From CAWAPS01 sp963783945 (GTDB lineage Bacteria; Actinomycetota; Acidimicrobiia; Acidimicrobiales; Palsa-688), in NCBI GenBank assembly GCA_963783945.1, contig CAWAPS010000005.1:434001-498000 (forward strand): a stretch of DNA of 64,000 nucleotides, in the 5' to 3' direction. The translations under genes were made by a program, and so were the position numbers. Below are positions 42,353 through 51,918 of the stretch, in pieces. The notes below the pieces were generated by a model. The model searched no databases. It was not told the origin of the DNA and worked only from the letters and a program-made list of their open reading frames with translations. Numbering within the stretch: position 1 is the stretch's first letter; every line of letters starts with the position of its first letter.

Positions 42353-45300
42353 CTACTCCCTGGTCGACCGATGGCGGGAAGGTCCGAGATGCAGGCATCG
42401 GTCGATGGCCTCGTCTGTCCTCAGCTTGATGCCTGCTTCCCAGGCGCGGGCGAAGATGGCCGGCTCCAGCCTGGCCCGGAGGGCGTCGAGCTCGGCGGCC
42501 ACCTCGTGGCGTTCGGGCAGGGAGGCGGCCACCCCGAAGTTCTCCCGGAGAGAATGCGCTCCGCCGAGCAGAGTGACGGCCTCCTCACTGTTTCCGAGTA
42601 TTTGGCAAGTCGCCGCCAGACCTTCCATGCACTCGGCCAGGCCGCCCTCGTCGCCCAGGTCTCGCCGGATTTCGATGCTTTGGCAATACAGGTCGACCGC
42701 CGCGTCGTAGTCGCCAGCCCGCCGGCCCAGGCTGGCGAGGTTTTTCAGCGTCGACCCCGTGCATCTACGGTCTCCGATCCGCTGCAACTCCGGCAGAGCC
42801 TGCTGGTAGAGGTCGTGAGCCCGGGCGTTGTCGCCGCCGAGCCGGGCCACATCGGCAATTGTCATGCGGACGTGCACGATCGACAGGGCGTCGGAAATGT
42901 CGGCGAATCCTCGCAGGCTCTCCTCGCTCAGCGCGGTCGCGGCGGCCAGGTCACCCCGATAGCGGGCGATGTTGGCGAGCATCCATAGCGCCTTGGCCTG
43001 CCCGCAGGGACTTTCGATCCGGCCCCATTCGAGCAAGGCCCGGCGGGCCGCCCGTTCCGCCCGCTCGTACTCTCCGCACTGGGTTTCCACGAACGAGAGC
43101 GCGTACGCGGCGCGGGCCATGTCCCCGGTTCGTTCTTCGGCCTCGAAGTACTCGCTGCAGGTCTCCAGCAGACGGGCAGCCCGCTCCAGGTTCCCCCGAT
43201 TTTGCTGGGCCGAGGCTAGGGCGCACCGGGCCAGGGCGGCGCCGTACAGGTCACCGTTCGAGTGGTACAGGTCGAGGGCTTCTTCCGCCCACTCGGAGCT
43301 CTGCCTGGCCTCGCCGTGATCGGCGCCCAGCTCGGCTGCAGCCACAAGGGCCCGGGCCCGCAGCTCGCTTTCTGCAGAAGCTGCCAGCAGAAGGGCGGGC
43401 AGGGTCTGGAGACCCTCGTCGGCCCGGTCCCACATGAGCCAGTAGCGGGATAAGGCGACGGCCAGCCGTAGACCGTGCTCCGGTTGGTTGCCCAGGTCGA
43501 AGGCGAGGGCTGCCCGCAGTTCATGGACTTCGACATCCAGCCGCCGTCGCCAGACGACCTCGTCGGGGCCGGGGATGTGCGGGCTCGCGGTCTCGGCCAG
43601 ATCGAGGCACCAGGCCGCGTGAGCCGAGCCGGCGAACCGCCGCTCACCGGCCTCGTCAAGTTGCTCGTCGGCGTAGACCCGTACGGTTTCGAGCAGCCGG
43701 TAGCGCTCCGGCCGGCTCGATGCGTCCCTCACTACGAGGGAGTTGCCAACGAGCTCGCCGAGTCGCGGGGCGATGTCGGCCCTGTCGAGTTCGGGACCGG
43801 CGCACACCTCTTCTGCGGCGCTCAGCTCGAAAGACCCGGCGAATGCCGCCAGGCGCCGGAGCACAATCCGGGCGCCCGGTGAGAGCAGGTCGTGGCTCCA
43901 TGAGATGGTGGCCCTGAGGCTGCGATGGCGGTCGAAGTCCGGGGACGGGCGCTGAAGAAGCCGAAAGCGGTCCCCCAAGCGGGCGGCGATGTCGGCGGGG
44001 CTGAACGCCTGGACCTGAGCGGCCGCCAGCTCAATGGCGAGAGGCAGGCCGTCGAGGTGACGGCAGATCTCGGTCACGACTTGACGGTCCTCGGCGTCGA
44101 TGCCAACGAGGAGGTCCGGTCGGGCCAGCCGGGCCCGGTCCCGGAACAAGGCGACCGCGTCGGTGTCGATATCCAGGGGGGGCAGCGGCCAGACGGCCTC
44201 CCCCGGTACCGAAAGAGGCTGGCGGCTGGTGGCCAGCACCCGCAGTTGGGCGGCCCGCCCCAGCAGCCTGGTCACCAACGCGGCGCAGGCCCCGGCGACG
44301 TGCTCACAGTTATCCAAAACCAGCAGCGCGGCTGCCCTGGAAGCCAGGGAGTCGGCGAGCACGTCGACCAGGTCTCGCTCGGGCTGACCCGGTATCCCGA
44401 GCACGTCTGCGATCGCCCGAGCCACCTGGGTCGAATCCGTCACCGGGGCCAGCTCGACCAGCCAGACTCCCCCGGGAAAGCCGGACAGGGTCCGGGTTCC
44501 CACTTCGAGGGCCAAGCGGGTCTTACCCGACCCGCCAACCCCGGTGAGGGTGACCAGCCGTCCCCGCTGCACCGCGGCCTCGATCTCCGACTGGAGGGCG
44601 TTGCGCCCGATGAAGGTCGTGAGGGGTGCCGGGAGGTTGTGGACCGGTCGAGACGGGGTCACCGCAGGCTGTCCGGGCTCCCCCCGCACGATCCGCTCCT
44701 CGAGGGCGCGGAGCTGTACTGAGGGCTCGATCCCTAGCTCCTCACCGAGGATGCGGCGGTAGCGCTGGTAGCTTCGGAGGGCTTCGGGTGTGCGGCCGGA
44801 TTCGGCCAGGGCCGTCATCAAGGCCCTCCACAGCCGTTCACGCAATGGCAGGAGGTCAACCAGTTCGGCCGCCCGCGCCGCGACCTGGCTGTAGCGGCCC
44901 ATGGCCAGCGCGAGCTCCAGGGCGGTCTCCACGGCGGCGTAACGGAGGTCCGCCAGCCGCACCCGTTCGCCGGTCGCGAACTGGGCGTCGGGAAAGTCGG
45001 CAAGGACGTCCCCTCGCCACAGGCTTTCGGCTTCGGCCAGCTGGCCAGCCGCCCGATCGAGGGACCCGGATTCTGCCTCGCGGTCGGCGTCGGCCACGAG
45101 CCGCTCGAACCGTCCGGCGTCGAGCTCGTCGGTATCGACCTCGATCAAGTACCCCCTGCCTTCGGTGCGCAAGATTCCTGCGCCCACGACCTTACGAAGC
45201 TCGGCTATGTATTTCTGCAGGGTCTTCTGGGCGGTGGCCGGGGGCTTTTCGTCCCAGACTGCTTCGATAAGGGCGTCGGCCGACACGACCTGGCCGGGGT

Positions 45301-45406
45301 CGACCAGGAGGCGGGCGAGCACGGCGCGCTGCCGGGGACCGCCGAGGACGAGAGCGGCGCCCTCGTTGCGTACCTCGAGAGGGCCCAGGATTCCGAATTG
45401 CACCAC
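42353..45406 (-). CDS. SARP/AfsR-type regulator (BTAD, NB-ARC, TPR)
   Basis: 1017 residues. Domains in order: OmpR-like DNA-binding (about 1-92, VQFGILGPLEV to GRGYLIEVDT), bacterial transcriptional activation domain (about 98-243, DAGRFERLVADADRE to LGIEPSVQLRALEERI), NB-ARC ATPase with Walker A GVGGSGKT (289-296) and LLVLDNCEH as Walker B, then TPR-like repeats (about 640-990). This is the AfsR/large SARP layout. These are activators of secondary metabolism in Streptomyces, but no biosynthetic cluster is nearby, so the target is unknown. Transcribed alone. Confidence 0.93.
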   Translation of the reverse strand: MVQFGILGPLEVRNEGAALVLGGPRQRAVLARLLVDPGQVVSADALIEAVWDEKPPATAQKTLQKYIAELRKVVGAGILRTEGRGYLIEVDTDELDAGRFERLVADADREAESGSLDRAAGQLAEAESLWRGDVLADFPDAQFATGERVRLADLRYAAVETALELALAMGRYSQVAARAAELVDLLPLRERLWRALMTALAESGRTPEALRSYQRYRRILGEELGIEPSVQLRALEERIVRGEPGQPAVTPSRPVHNLPAPLTTFIGRNALQSEIEAAVQRGRLVTLTGVGGSGKTRLALEVGTRTLSGFPGGVWLVELAPVTDSTQVARAIADVLGIPGQPERDLVDVLADSLASRAAALLVLDNCEHVAGACAALVTRLLGRAAQLRVLATSRQPLSVPGEAVWPLPPLDIDTDAVALFRDRARLARPDLLVGIDAEDRQVVTEICRHLDGLPLAIELAAAQVQAFSPADIAARLGDRFRLLQRPSPDFDRHRSLRATISWSHDLLSPGARIVLRRLAAFAGSFELSAAEEVCAGPELDRADIAPRLGELVGNSLVVRDASSRPERYRLLETVRVYADEQLDEAGERRFAGSAHAAWCLDLAETASPHIPGPDEVVWRRRLDVEVHELRAALAFDLGNQPEHGLRLAVALSRYWLMWDRADEGLQTLPALLLAASAESELRARALVAAAELGADHGEARQSSEWAEEALDLYHSNGDLYGAALARCALASAQQNRGNLERAARLLETCSEYFEAEERTGDMARAAYALSFVETQCGEYERAERAARRALLEWGRIESPCGQAKALWMLANIARYRGDLAAATALSEESLRGFADISDALSIVHVRMTIADVARLGGDNARAHDLYQQALPELQRIGDRRCTGSTLKNLASLGRRAGDYDAAVDLYCQSIEIRRDLGDEGGLAECMEGLAATCQILGNSEEAVTLLGGAHSLRENFGVAASLPERHEVAAELDALRARLEPAIFARAWEAGIKLRTDEAIDRCLHLGPSRHRSTRE

Positions 45407-46094
45407 GACCAGCGTACGTCGGGCTCCTACCTGGTTCCTGTCGCCGGTGGGTTTCGAGGCCGGGCGGGACCCAAAGGCCTATCGGACCAGTGGGCGAAAG
45501 GCCCAGAGAAACCAGGGGACGTCTGTCGCCGTCCCCCATACCTTCCCAGGTCCGGTCCAGGGCCCGCTCGGGACCGATCGACCCGGGCCGGCATCGGACG
45601 GGTAGCGGGCAGGCGGGCAGCATTATCGGATTCGCTGGGATGATGGCCACGAATCCATCGTTTATCCGAGTTTCATCGTGGGTAGCGCGCTCCACACCTG
45701 AGGGCCCGCCACGAAACAACTTGACGCAATTCTCTTGTAAACATGCATGTCGTGGCACAGGACTTGTTCCAAGTTGTTTCGTGGCGGCCCCTAAGCAGGT
45801 TTGCGCGGTTGGCACGGGTAATCTGCGAACCGGTTTAGGAGGACTGAGAGCCGGGTAGCTACGGCAAAATGGTGCGCCAACTCTCGTTTTAACGGATCAG
45901 AAACGCGGGTAAGGCCGTTCGCGGTAATGCTGCCTTCGGCGCGCCCCGAGTCCCCGGTGGGCTCGACCCTCCATCCGGACAACCATTCCACCGATCGCAT
46001 TCAGCGCGGAGTACTGTCCTAGGCCGATTCACCTCTTGACCTCAACAGATTGAACTGAGGGACTTTTGTAGCGTTCACACATAAGGAGGGGGAA
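45407..46094. other. Spacer between divergent genes with MITE-like element
   Basis: About 690 bases between the SARP-like gene and the permease. It holds the 90-bp inverted-repeat element at 45702-45791. Both promoters should be here. The permease has a strong ribosome site (AAGGAGGGGGAA) at the end. No gene was recognised. Confidence 0.5.
45702..45791. mobile_element. MITE-like element, 22-bp terminal inverted repeats
   Basis: GGGCCCGCCACGAAACAACT-TG at the left matches the reverse complement of CAAGTTGTTTCGTGGCGGCC-CC at the right with one mismatch. The 46-bp interior is much less GC-rich. No transposase is inside. It may be a miniature element mobilised by an IS with similar ends, or a large hairpin. 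No target-site duplication is convincing. Confidence 0.6.
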
Positions 46095-47810
46095 TTGACC
46101 ATAGCCGGAGAGCAGCAGGAGGCCGTTCTCGACGCCGAAGGCCTGAACCGCGACGTCGGTCTCCTCGGGCTCATGTGGGCGTCCGAAGGGTCCATTATCG
46201 GATCGGGGTGGTTGTTCGCCCCCTTGATCGCCGTTACATATGCCGGACCGTCTGCCCTGATCTCCTGGGGAATCGCCGCGGTGATTGTGATCATCCTGGC
46301 CCTGGTTCACGCCGAGCTGGGCGGCCTGTTCCCCGTAACGGGGGGCACGAGCCGGTTTCCCCACTATGCGTACGGGAGCCTAGCCGGGGCCACCTTCGGC
46401 TGGTTCTCCTACATCCAGGCGGTGTGCGTAGCGCCCATCGAGGTGCTCGCCGCCATCCAGTACCTGTCGTCGACCGACTGGGCCGGCGGCGTGTGGAACG
46501 AACACAAGGGAATCCTATCCGGCACCGGGATCGTGGTGGCCATAGGGCTGCTGATCGTGTTCACGCTGATCAACCTGGTCGGGGTGCGGTGGCTGGCCCG
46601 GGCCAACACCGGGATCACGACGTGGAAGGTCGCCATTCCGATATTCACCTTCATCGTCTTGATGCTCACCCACTTCCACAGCAGCAACTTCTCGTCCCAC
46701 GGGTTCTTCGTTCAGCCGGCTTTCAAGAGCATCGTGACCGCCATCCCCGACGCCGGAATCGTGTTCGCCCTGCTCGGCTTCGAGCAGGCCGTCCAGCTCG
46801 GGGGTGAAAGCTCCAACCCCAAGCGGGACCTGCCCAGAGCCGTGATCGGGTCCATCCTGATCGGGGCGGCGATTTATATCCTGGTCCAGATCGCCTTCAT
46901 CGGAGCCTTGAGTCCCAGGCTCCTCGACCAGGCCGGGACGTGGACCGCTCTCGGCGATAAGAGTTCGACGAGCCCGACGATCCTGGCGCTACAGGCGTCG
47001 CCGTTCTATACCGTGGCGGCTCTCGCCGGACTCGGCTGGCTGGCCTGGATACTCCGCCTCGACGCGGTCATATCGCCGAGCGGCACCGCCCTGATCTATC
47101 TCACGTCGGCCTCGCGGATCAGCTTCGGGCTGAGCAAGAACGGCTACATTCCGACGACCTTCGAGAAGAACAACGCCCGGAACGTCCCGGCCTTCGGAAT
47201 CGTGATCACCGCCGCCCTCGGCCTGTTCTTCCTGCTTCCGTTTCCGAGCTGGGACAGTCTGGTCGGCCTGGTTACCAGCGCATCGGTGCTCATGTACGCC
47301 GGGGCTCCCCTGGCCCTCGGGGCGCTCCGGAAGTCGAAACCGGATCTCCCGCGCGCTTACCGTATGCCCTGGGGAATCGTGTTCGCCCCGTTGTCCTTCG
47401 TTTTTGCCAACTGGATCGTGTACTGGGCCGGTTGGGCGACGTATTCGACGCTCCTCATCGTCATGCTCGCCGGCTTCGTTCTGATGGGCATCTCTTATGC
47501 ACTCGACGTCAACCCCAACCGACCGGAGATCGACTGGGACGCAGCCATTTGGGTCTTCCCGTACCTGATCGGGATGGGGGTCATCTCGTACTTCGGTGGC
47601 TTCGGGAAGGGCAGCCCGTTCAACGGCCACTACGGCTTCGAAGGCGTGCTCGTGGGCGGGCACGGCGGGCTCCCGCTTTACTGGGATCTACTCGTGTTGA
47701 CCGTCTTCAGCCTGGTCATCTACTACCTGGCGATATATCGACGGCTGCCGAGCGCCAAGGTCGACCAGTACGTCCGCGACGTCTATCCGCCGCCTTTGGT
47801 CGAGGAGTGA
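46095..47810 (+). CDS. APC-family amino-acid permease
   Basis: 571 residues from TTG seven bases after AAGGAGGGGG. About 12-14 hydrophobic segments, starting GSIIGSGWLFAPLIAVTYAG (the glycine-rich GS(I/G)IGSGW motif of APC helix 1). FPVTGGTSRFPHYAYG and FALLGFEQAVQLGGESSNPKR are the other typical blocks. Such proteins move amino acids or polyamines by cation symport or exchange. The C-terminal part is long, with a loop before the last helix. The ligand cannot be told. Confidence 0.9.
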   Translation: MTIAGEQQEAVLDAEGLNRDVGLLGLMWASEGSIIGSGWLFAPLIAVTYAGPSALISWGIAAVIVIILALVHAELGGLFPVTGGTSRFPHYAYGSLAGATFGWFSYIQAVCVAPIEVLAAIQYLSSTDWAGGVWNEHKGILSGTGIVVAIGLLIVFTLINLVGVRWLARANTGITTWKVAIPIFTFIVLMLTHFHSSNFSSHGFFVQPAFKSIVTAIPDAGIVFALLGFEQAVQLGGESSNPKRDLPRAVIGSILIGAAIYILVQIAFIGALSPRLLDQAGTWTALGDKSSTSPTILALQASPFYTVAALAGLGWLAWILRLDAVISPSGTALIYLTSASRISFGLSKNGYIPTTFEKNNARNVPAFGIVITAALGLFFLLPFPSWDSLVGLVTSASVLMYAGAPLALGALRKSKPDLPRAYRMPWGIVFAPLSFVFANWIVYWAGWATYSTLLIVMLAGFVLMGISYALDVNPNRPEIDWDAAIWVFPYLIGMGVISYFGGFGKGSPFNGHYGFEGVLVGGHGGLPLYWDLLVLTVFSLVIYYLAIYRRLPSAKVDQYVRDVYPPPLVEE

Positions 47811-47827
47811 GCTGACGCCGGCGGGCG

Positions 47828-50164
47828 TTACTCCGGCTGGTGGCCGTCGCCGATGAATTCGTAGCTCGGGTTGATCATCCCGAGATGGCCCCGGATCTCG
47901 GCGATGGTGCCTTCCACCACGACCCGGCTGCCGGGTGACAGACCGGCGATCTGGCGCCTTCCCAGGAAGACGACCGTCAGCTTCCCGTGGTCATCAGTGA
48001 GCTGCACTTGAAGAGACGCGGTGTCGCCCCAGGGCTTCACCGTAACCGACCTGACCCGGCCGGCCACCCGGGCCCGCTCCCGGGCATGGAGGCTGGAGAT
48101 GGGGGTGGTGCCGTCGACCGAGGGCAGGACCTCCTCGTCGATGCCTTCCTCGATGTACTCACCGACGTCGGTGGCGCCGGCCGTGGCCATCACCATCTTC
48201 TTGGCCAGGTTGCGGTCCTTGAGCACCCCGGCGACGTCGAAGGGAACGATGGTGGCGCTCACGTGGTCCAGGCGGCTGATGGCGGCGGCGATGCGCTCAC
48301 CGTTGGAGTCGTGCAGGAGCCGCCCCAGACCGAAAGCATAGGACCGGCGGGGCATCAGCACGCTCACCTCGGTTCGCCCGTCGGCTGCTGCTTCCGCCGC
48401 CATTTCGACGACAGCTCGCACCACTCGCCGGTCCGGGCACTCGACCAACTCCAACGGCAGGCGGCTGAGCCCGAGTCGCACCCACCTGTCGGCGATGGCC
48501 TGGGCCCGGGCGCTGTCCAGCACGAAATGAACCGCCCGCAGTTCGTCGACTGACATGGTTCGGGCGTACTGAATGCACCGTGCGGTCGCCAGGTCCAGGC
48601 TGTCCACCAGCACGAACGCCACGTGGCGGGGTAACGGCTGGGCCTCTACCGCCTCTTCGGCCGCCCCTTCGCCCGAAAGCACGCCGGACTCCTGTTCGTA
48701 TTGGCGATGGGTGCGGATGAGGACCCACATGAGGAGCGGGAACAGCACCACTACGGCCCAGGCGCCCTCGGTGAACTTGGTGACCGCGAATATGACGACG
48801 ACGAGCGCCGAGACCACCGCCGCCGAGCCGTTTATCCATATCTTGTGCCTGTACCCGGACTCCTTGTGGGTTACGTGGTACTTCACCATCCCGGCGCCGG
48901 CCATGGCGAACCCGCAGAACACCCCGATGGCGTACAAGCTCACCAGGTCGTTTACCTTCGATCTGGTGATGAGCAGCAGGAGAATGGCGACGACGCCGAG
49001 GAACACGATCCCGTTGGAGAACACCAGCCGATGGCCTCGTTTGGTGAACGGGCGGGGAAGGAAGCGGTCGCCGGCGACGAAGTTGGCCAGGAACGGGAAA
49101 CCGTTGAAACTGGTGTTGCCGCCGGTATAGAGAATGAGGAGGGTGGCGGCCTGGACCACGTAGAACCCCATCTGGCCGAGCGGATTGTGGCCGAAGGCGG
49201 CCTTCGTCACCTGCGAGATGACCGTCGGCGAACCTGTGGTGTAGGGGATGGCGTGGGTGAAATGGGCGAGCAATGACACCCCGAGTACGAGGGTCCCAAG
49301 GGTCAAGCTCATGATCCCCAGGACCCTGCGGGCGTTGATCCCCTCCGGCGGTTTGAAGGCGGACACGCTGTTGGAGATGGCCTCGAGCCCGGTCAACGAA
49401 GACCCGCCGTTGGCGAAGGCCCGCAGCAGCACGAAGATGGTCGCGAACTCGGTCAGGCTCTGGGTGTTGTGCCCTATGGGGACGTGGCCCGGCTTCGGGA
49501 TCACCTTGGGCAGATCGCCCAGGACCTCCCTCCCGAGCCCTATGATGACCACCAGGAGCATCGAGCCTATGAAGAAATAGGTGGGAATGGCGAAGGTGCG
49601 ACCGGCCTCCCGGATCCCTCGCAGGTTGCCCCACATCAGCAGGCACACGACCAGGACACTGATCACGGTCGGGAGATTGCCATCCAGAGCCTTGCCCAAT
49701 CGAGGTATCGCCGAGGTGAGGGCGTCGGTGCCGGCGGCGACCTGGACGGCGACGGTGAGCGTGTAGTCGATCAATAGGGCAACGGCCGCGAACTGGGCCA
49801 CATTGAGCCCGAAGTTTTCGCGCGCTACCACATAAGAGCCGCCGGCCTTGGTGTAGACCATGACCACTTCGCGGTAGGAGAAGGTGACCAGGATCAGGAC
49901 GGCGAGGATCACGAAGGTCACAGGCAGCACCAGGGTGAACGCGGCCAGGCCGAAGGTGGGCACCAGGATGGCCAGCATCTCCTCGGTGCCGTAAGCCGAG
50001 GAGGAGATCATGTCGCAGCTGAGCACCCCCATGGCGATGGGTTTGCTCAGGCGTTGTCCCTCCAACTGCTCGGTCACAATGGGGGGGCCGAGCAAAGCGC
50101 GCTTCACGCGATAAGCGGCGGACTCTCTGAGTACCGGCTCGTTAGGGCCGGCCACGACGGCCAT
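47828..50164 (-). CDS. APC-family permease with C-terminal cytoplasmic and OB-fold domains
   Basis: 778 residues from ATG (MAVVAGPNEPVLRES); 49 upstream codons are open but featureless. About 12 membrane helices (50-480) contain SCDMISSSAYGTEEML, YREVVMVYTKAGGSYVVARE and TGLEAISNSVSAFKPPEG, as in the YdaO/APC potassium-transporter-like group. About 500-690 is cytoplasmic with USP-like strands (HVAFVLVDSLD, VDELRAVHFVLDSA). The end, ARVAGRVRSVTVKPWGD to VVVEGTIAEIRGHLGMINPS, is an OB-fold. In mycobacteria a separate OB-fold gene neighbours such a permease; here they appear fused. Confidence 0.87.
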   Translation of the reverse strand: MAVVAGPNEPVLRESAAYRVKRALLGPPIVTEQLEGQRLSKPIAMGVLSCDMISSSAYGTEEMLAILVPTFGLAAFTLVLPVTFVILAVLILVTFSYREVVMVYTKAGGSYVVARENFGLNVAQFAAVALLIDYTLTVAVQVAAGTDALTSAIPRLGKALDGNLPTVISVLVVCLLMWGNLRGIREAGRTFAIPTYFFIGSMLLVVIIGLGREVLGDLPKVIPKPGHVPIGHNTQSLTEFATIFVLLRAFANGGSSLTGLEAISNSVSAFKPPEGINARRVLGIMSLTLGTLVLGVSLLAHFTHAIPYTTGSPTVISQVTKAAFGHNPLGQMGFYVVQAATLLILYTGGNTSFNGFPFLANFVAGDRFLPRPFTKRGHRLVFSNGIVFLGVVAILLLLITRSKVNDLVSLYAIGVFCGFAMAGAGMVKYHVTHKESGYRHKIWINGSAAVVSALVVVIFAVTKFTEGAWAVVVLFPLLMWVLIRTHRQYEQESGVLSGEGAAEEAVEAQPLPRHVAFVLVDSLDLATARCIQYARTMSVDELRAVHFVLDSARAQAIADRWVRLGLSRLPLELVECPDRRVVRAVVEMAAEAAADGRTEVSVLMPRRSYAFGLGRLLHDSNGERIAAAISRLDHVSATIVPFDVAGVLKDRNLAKKMVMATAGATDVGEYIEEGIDEEVLPSVDGTTPISSLHARERARVAGRVRSVTVKPWGDTASLQVQLTDDHGKLTVVFLGRRQIAGLSPGSRVVVEGTIAEIRGHLGMINPSYEFIGDGHQPE

Positions 50165-50221
50165 GAGGCATGTTCTACTACGGTTCGGGCGCAGGCACGG
50201 TCGACGCCTAGGATCTCGGCG

Positions 50222-51451
50222 ATGAGCGCTCGCCGTGTAGTTGTGACCGGGGTAGGGGTGGTGAGTCCGCTTGGCCTCGACTCCGCGTCGACGTGGCAGG
50301 GTCTGGCGCAAGGCCGCTCAGGGGTGCGACCCATCTCCCATTTCGACGCCAGTGATTTTGCCGTCCGCATCGCCGCCGACGTCCCGGGGTTCGAGCCGGC
50401 GGAGATATTCGGCCGGCGGCGGGCGAAGCATCTCGATCGATTCACCCAGTTCGCCCTGGTCGCGGCGGCCGAGGCCATTGGGGCGGCCCGCCTCGACGTG
50501 GCTGCGGATCCCGAGCGGGTGGGGGTGGTCTGGGGCACGGGCATCGGCGGGATCCGCTCCCTGGAGGAGGGTATGGACGTCCTCAACGAGCGCGGCCCGG
50601 ACTGGGTCAACCCATACACCCTCCCGATGATGATCCCGAACATGGTGGCTGGGCATATCGCTATGGAGTGGGGAATAAAGGGGTACAGCTCGTGCGCGGT
50701 GACGGCCTGCTCGGCGTCGGCTCAAGCGATCGGCGACAGCCTCGACCTGATCCGAGCCGGCCGGGCCGACGCCGTGGTCTGCGGGGGCTCTGAAGCTCCC
50801 ATTACCCGGGTGGGGATCGCGGGGTTTGCTGCCATGAAGGCGCTGTCGACCCGCAACGACGAACCCGAGCGGGCATCCCGGCCCTTCGATGCTGATCGCG
50901 ACGGTTTCGTGATGGGCGAGGGCGCGGCGGCCATGGTGCTGGAGGAGGCCGAAAGGGCCGAGCGGCGGGGGTCGCCGATCCTGGCCGAGCTCGTCGGGTA
51001 TGGCGTCTCTTCCGACGCCTACCACATGACCCAGCCGCATCCGGAAGGTGAAGGCGCGGCGAAGGCGATGCAGTGGGCGCTCCGGGACGCCGGCCTCGAT
51101 CCGGGCCATGTCGGTTATGTGAACGCCCACGGCACCTCGACGGCTCCAAACGACCGCATAGAGACCCTCGCCCTCAAGCGGGTGTTCGGGGAAAATGTCC
51201 CCCCGGTTTCCTCCACGAAGTCCATGACCGGTCACACGCTCGGCGCGGCGGGGGCCATCGAAGCCGCGATCTGTGTAAAGGCCCTGCAGCATCAGGTCCT
51301 GCCGCCGACCATCAACCAGGAGAAGTCCGACCCCGACTGCGATCTGGACTACGTGCCCAACGAGTCGCGGCCGGCGATATTCGACGTGGTCCTCACCAAC
51401 AGCTTTGCCTTCGGCGGGCACAACGCCAGCCTGGTTTTCGGCCGGCTGTGA
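50222..51451 (+). CDS. fabF: Beta-ketoacyl-ACP synthase II
   Basis: 409 residues from ATG (MSARRVVVTGVGVVSPLG). Catalytic Cys163 is in TACSASAQAIG, His303 in NAHGTSTAPND and His338 in KSMTGHTLGAAGA, the Cys-His-His triad of elongating synthases. It condenses malonyl-ACP with acyl-ACP in type II fatty-acid synthesis. It runs toward, and ends three bases from, the stop of fabZ on the other strand. Its promoter is in the 57-bp gap from the divergent permease gene. Confidence 0.95.
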   Translation: MSARRVVVTGVGVVSPLGLDSASTWQGLAQGRSGVRPISHFDASDFAVRIAADVPGFEPAEIFGRRRAKHLDRFTQFALVAAAEAIGAARLDVAADPERVGVVWGTGIGGIRSLEEGMDVLNERGPDWVNPYTLPMMIPNMVAGHIAMEWGIKGYSSCAVTACSASAQAIGDSLDLIRAGRADAVVCGGSEAPITRVGIAGFAAMKALSTRNDEPERASRPFDADRDGFVMGEGAAAMVLEEAERAERRGSPILAELVGYGVSSDAYHMTQPHPEGEGAAKAMQWALRDAGLDPGHVGYVNAHGTSTAPNDRIETLALKRVFGENVPPVSSTKSMTGHTLGAAGAIEAAICVKALQHQVLPPTINQEKSDPDCDLDYVPNESRPAIFDVVLTNSFAFGGHNASLVFGRL

Positions 51452-51454
51452 GGC

Positions 51455-51898
51455 CTATACAGCCACGATCACGAACAGCATGCTGGCCTGGCAGGCCACG
51501 TTGCCATCAACCCGGGCCGAGCCGTGCCCCCGCCCGGCGCTCGCTCCCAACTGGTCGAGCTCGACCTCCAGCTCCAGGGTGTCGCCCGGACCTACCTGGC
51601 GCCGGAAGCGGGCTTTGTCGATGCCGCCGAACAACGGGAGCTTGCCCGAGTAGCGCTCGTCCGACAGCAGGGCGATGCCGCCCAGCTGAGCCAGTGCTTC
51701 GACCATGAGCACCCCCGGTAGCGTCGGCCGGTCGGGGAAGTGACCGGCAAAAAACGCCTCTTGACCGGTGAGTCGCCAGACGCCCCTCGCTGATCTGCCG
51801 GGGACGATCTCGGTCAGCTCGTCCACGAACAGGAAAGGTGGGCGGTGCGGCAGCACGTCGGCCGGCCGGGGGAGACCCGTCTGGTCGGACAATGTCAT
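51455..51898 (-). CDS. fabZ: 3-hydroxyacyl-ACP dehydratase FabZ
   Basis: 147 residues from ATG (MTLSDQTGLPRPADVLPHRP). The hot-dog fold has AGHFPDRPTLPGVLMVEALA with catalytic His53 and Glu67, plus FGGIDKARFRRQVGPGDTLE. It dehydrates 3-hydroxyacyl-ACP. Last gene of fabI-fabG-fabZ, 20 bases after fabG. The N-terminus is short relative to some FabZ, otherwise typical. Confidence 0.93.
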   Translation of the reverse strand: MTLSDQTGLPRPADVLPHRPPFLFVDELTEIVPGRSARGVWRLTGQEAFFAGHFPDRPTLPGVLMVEALAQLGGIALLSDERYSGKLPLFGGIDKARFRRQVGPGDTLELEVELDQLGASAGRGHGSARVDGNVACQASMLFVIVAV

Positions 51899-51918
51899 CG
51901 TCGTGTTCTTTCTCTTGG

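Noticed and set aside
42353..45406. SARP-like regulator as sign of an antibiotic biosynthetic cluster
   Set aside because: No polyketide synthase, NRPS or tailoring genes lie on either side; the nearest FAS II genes look like primary metabolism.
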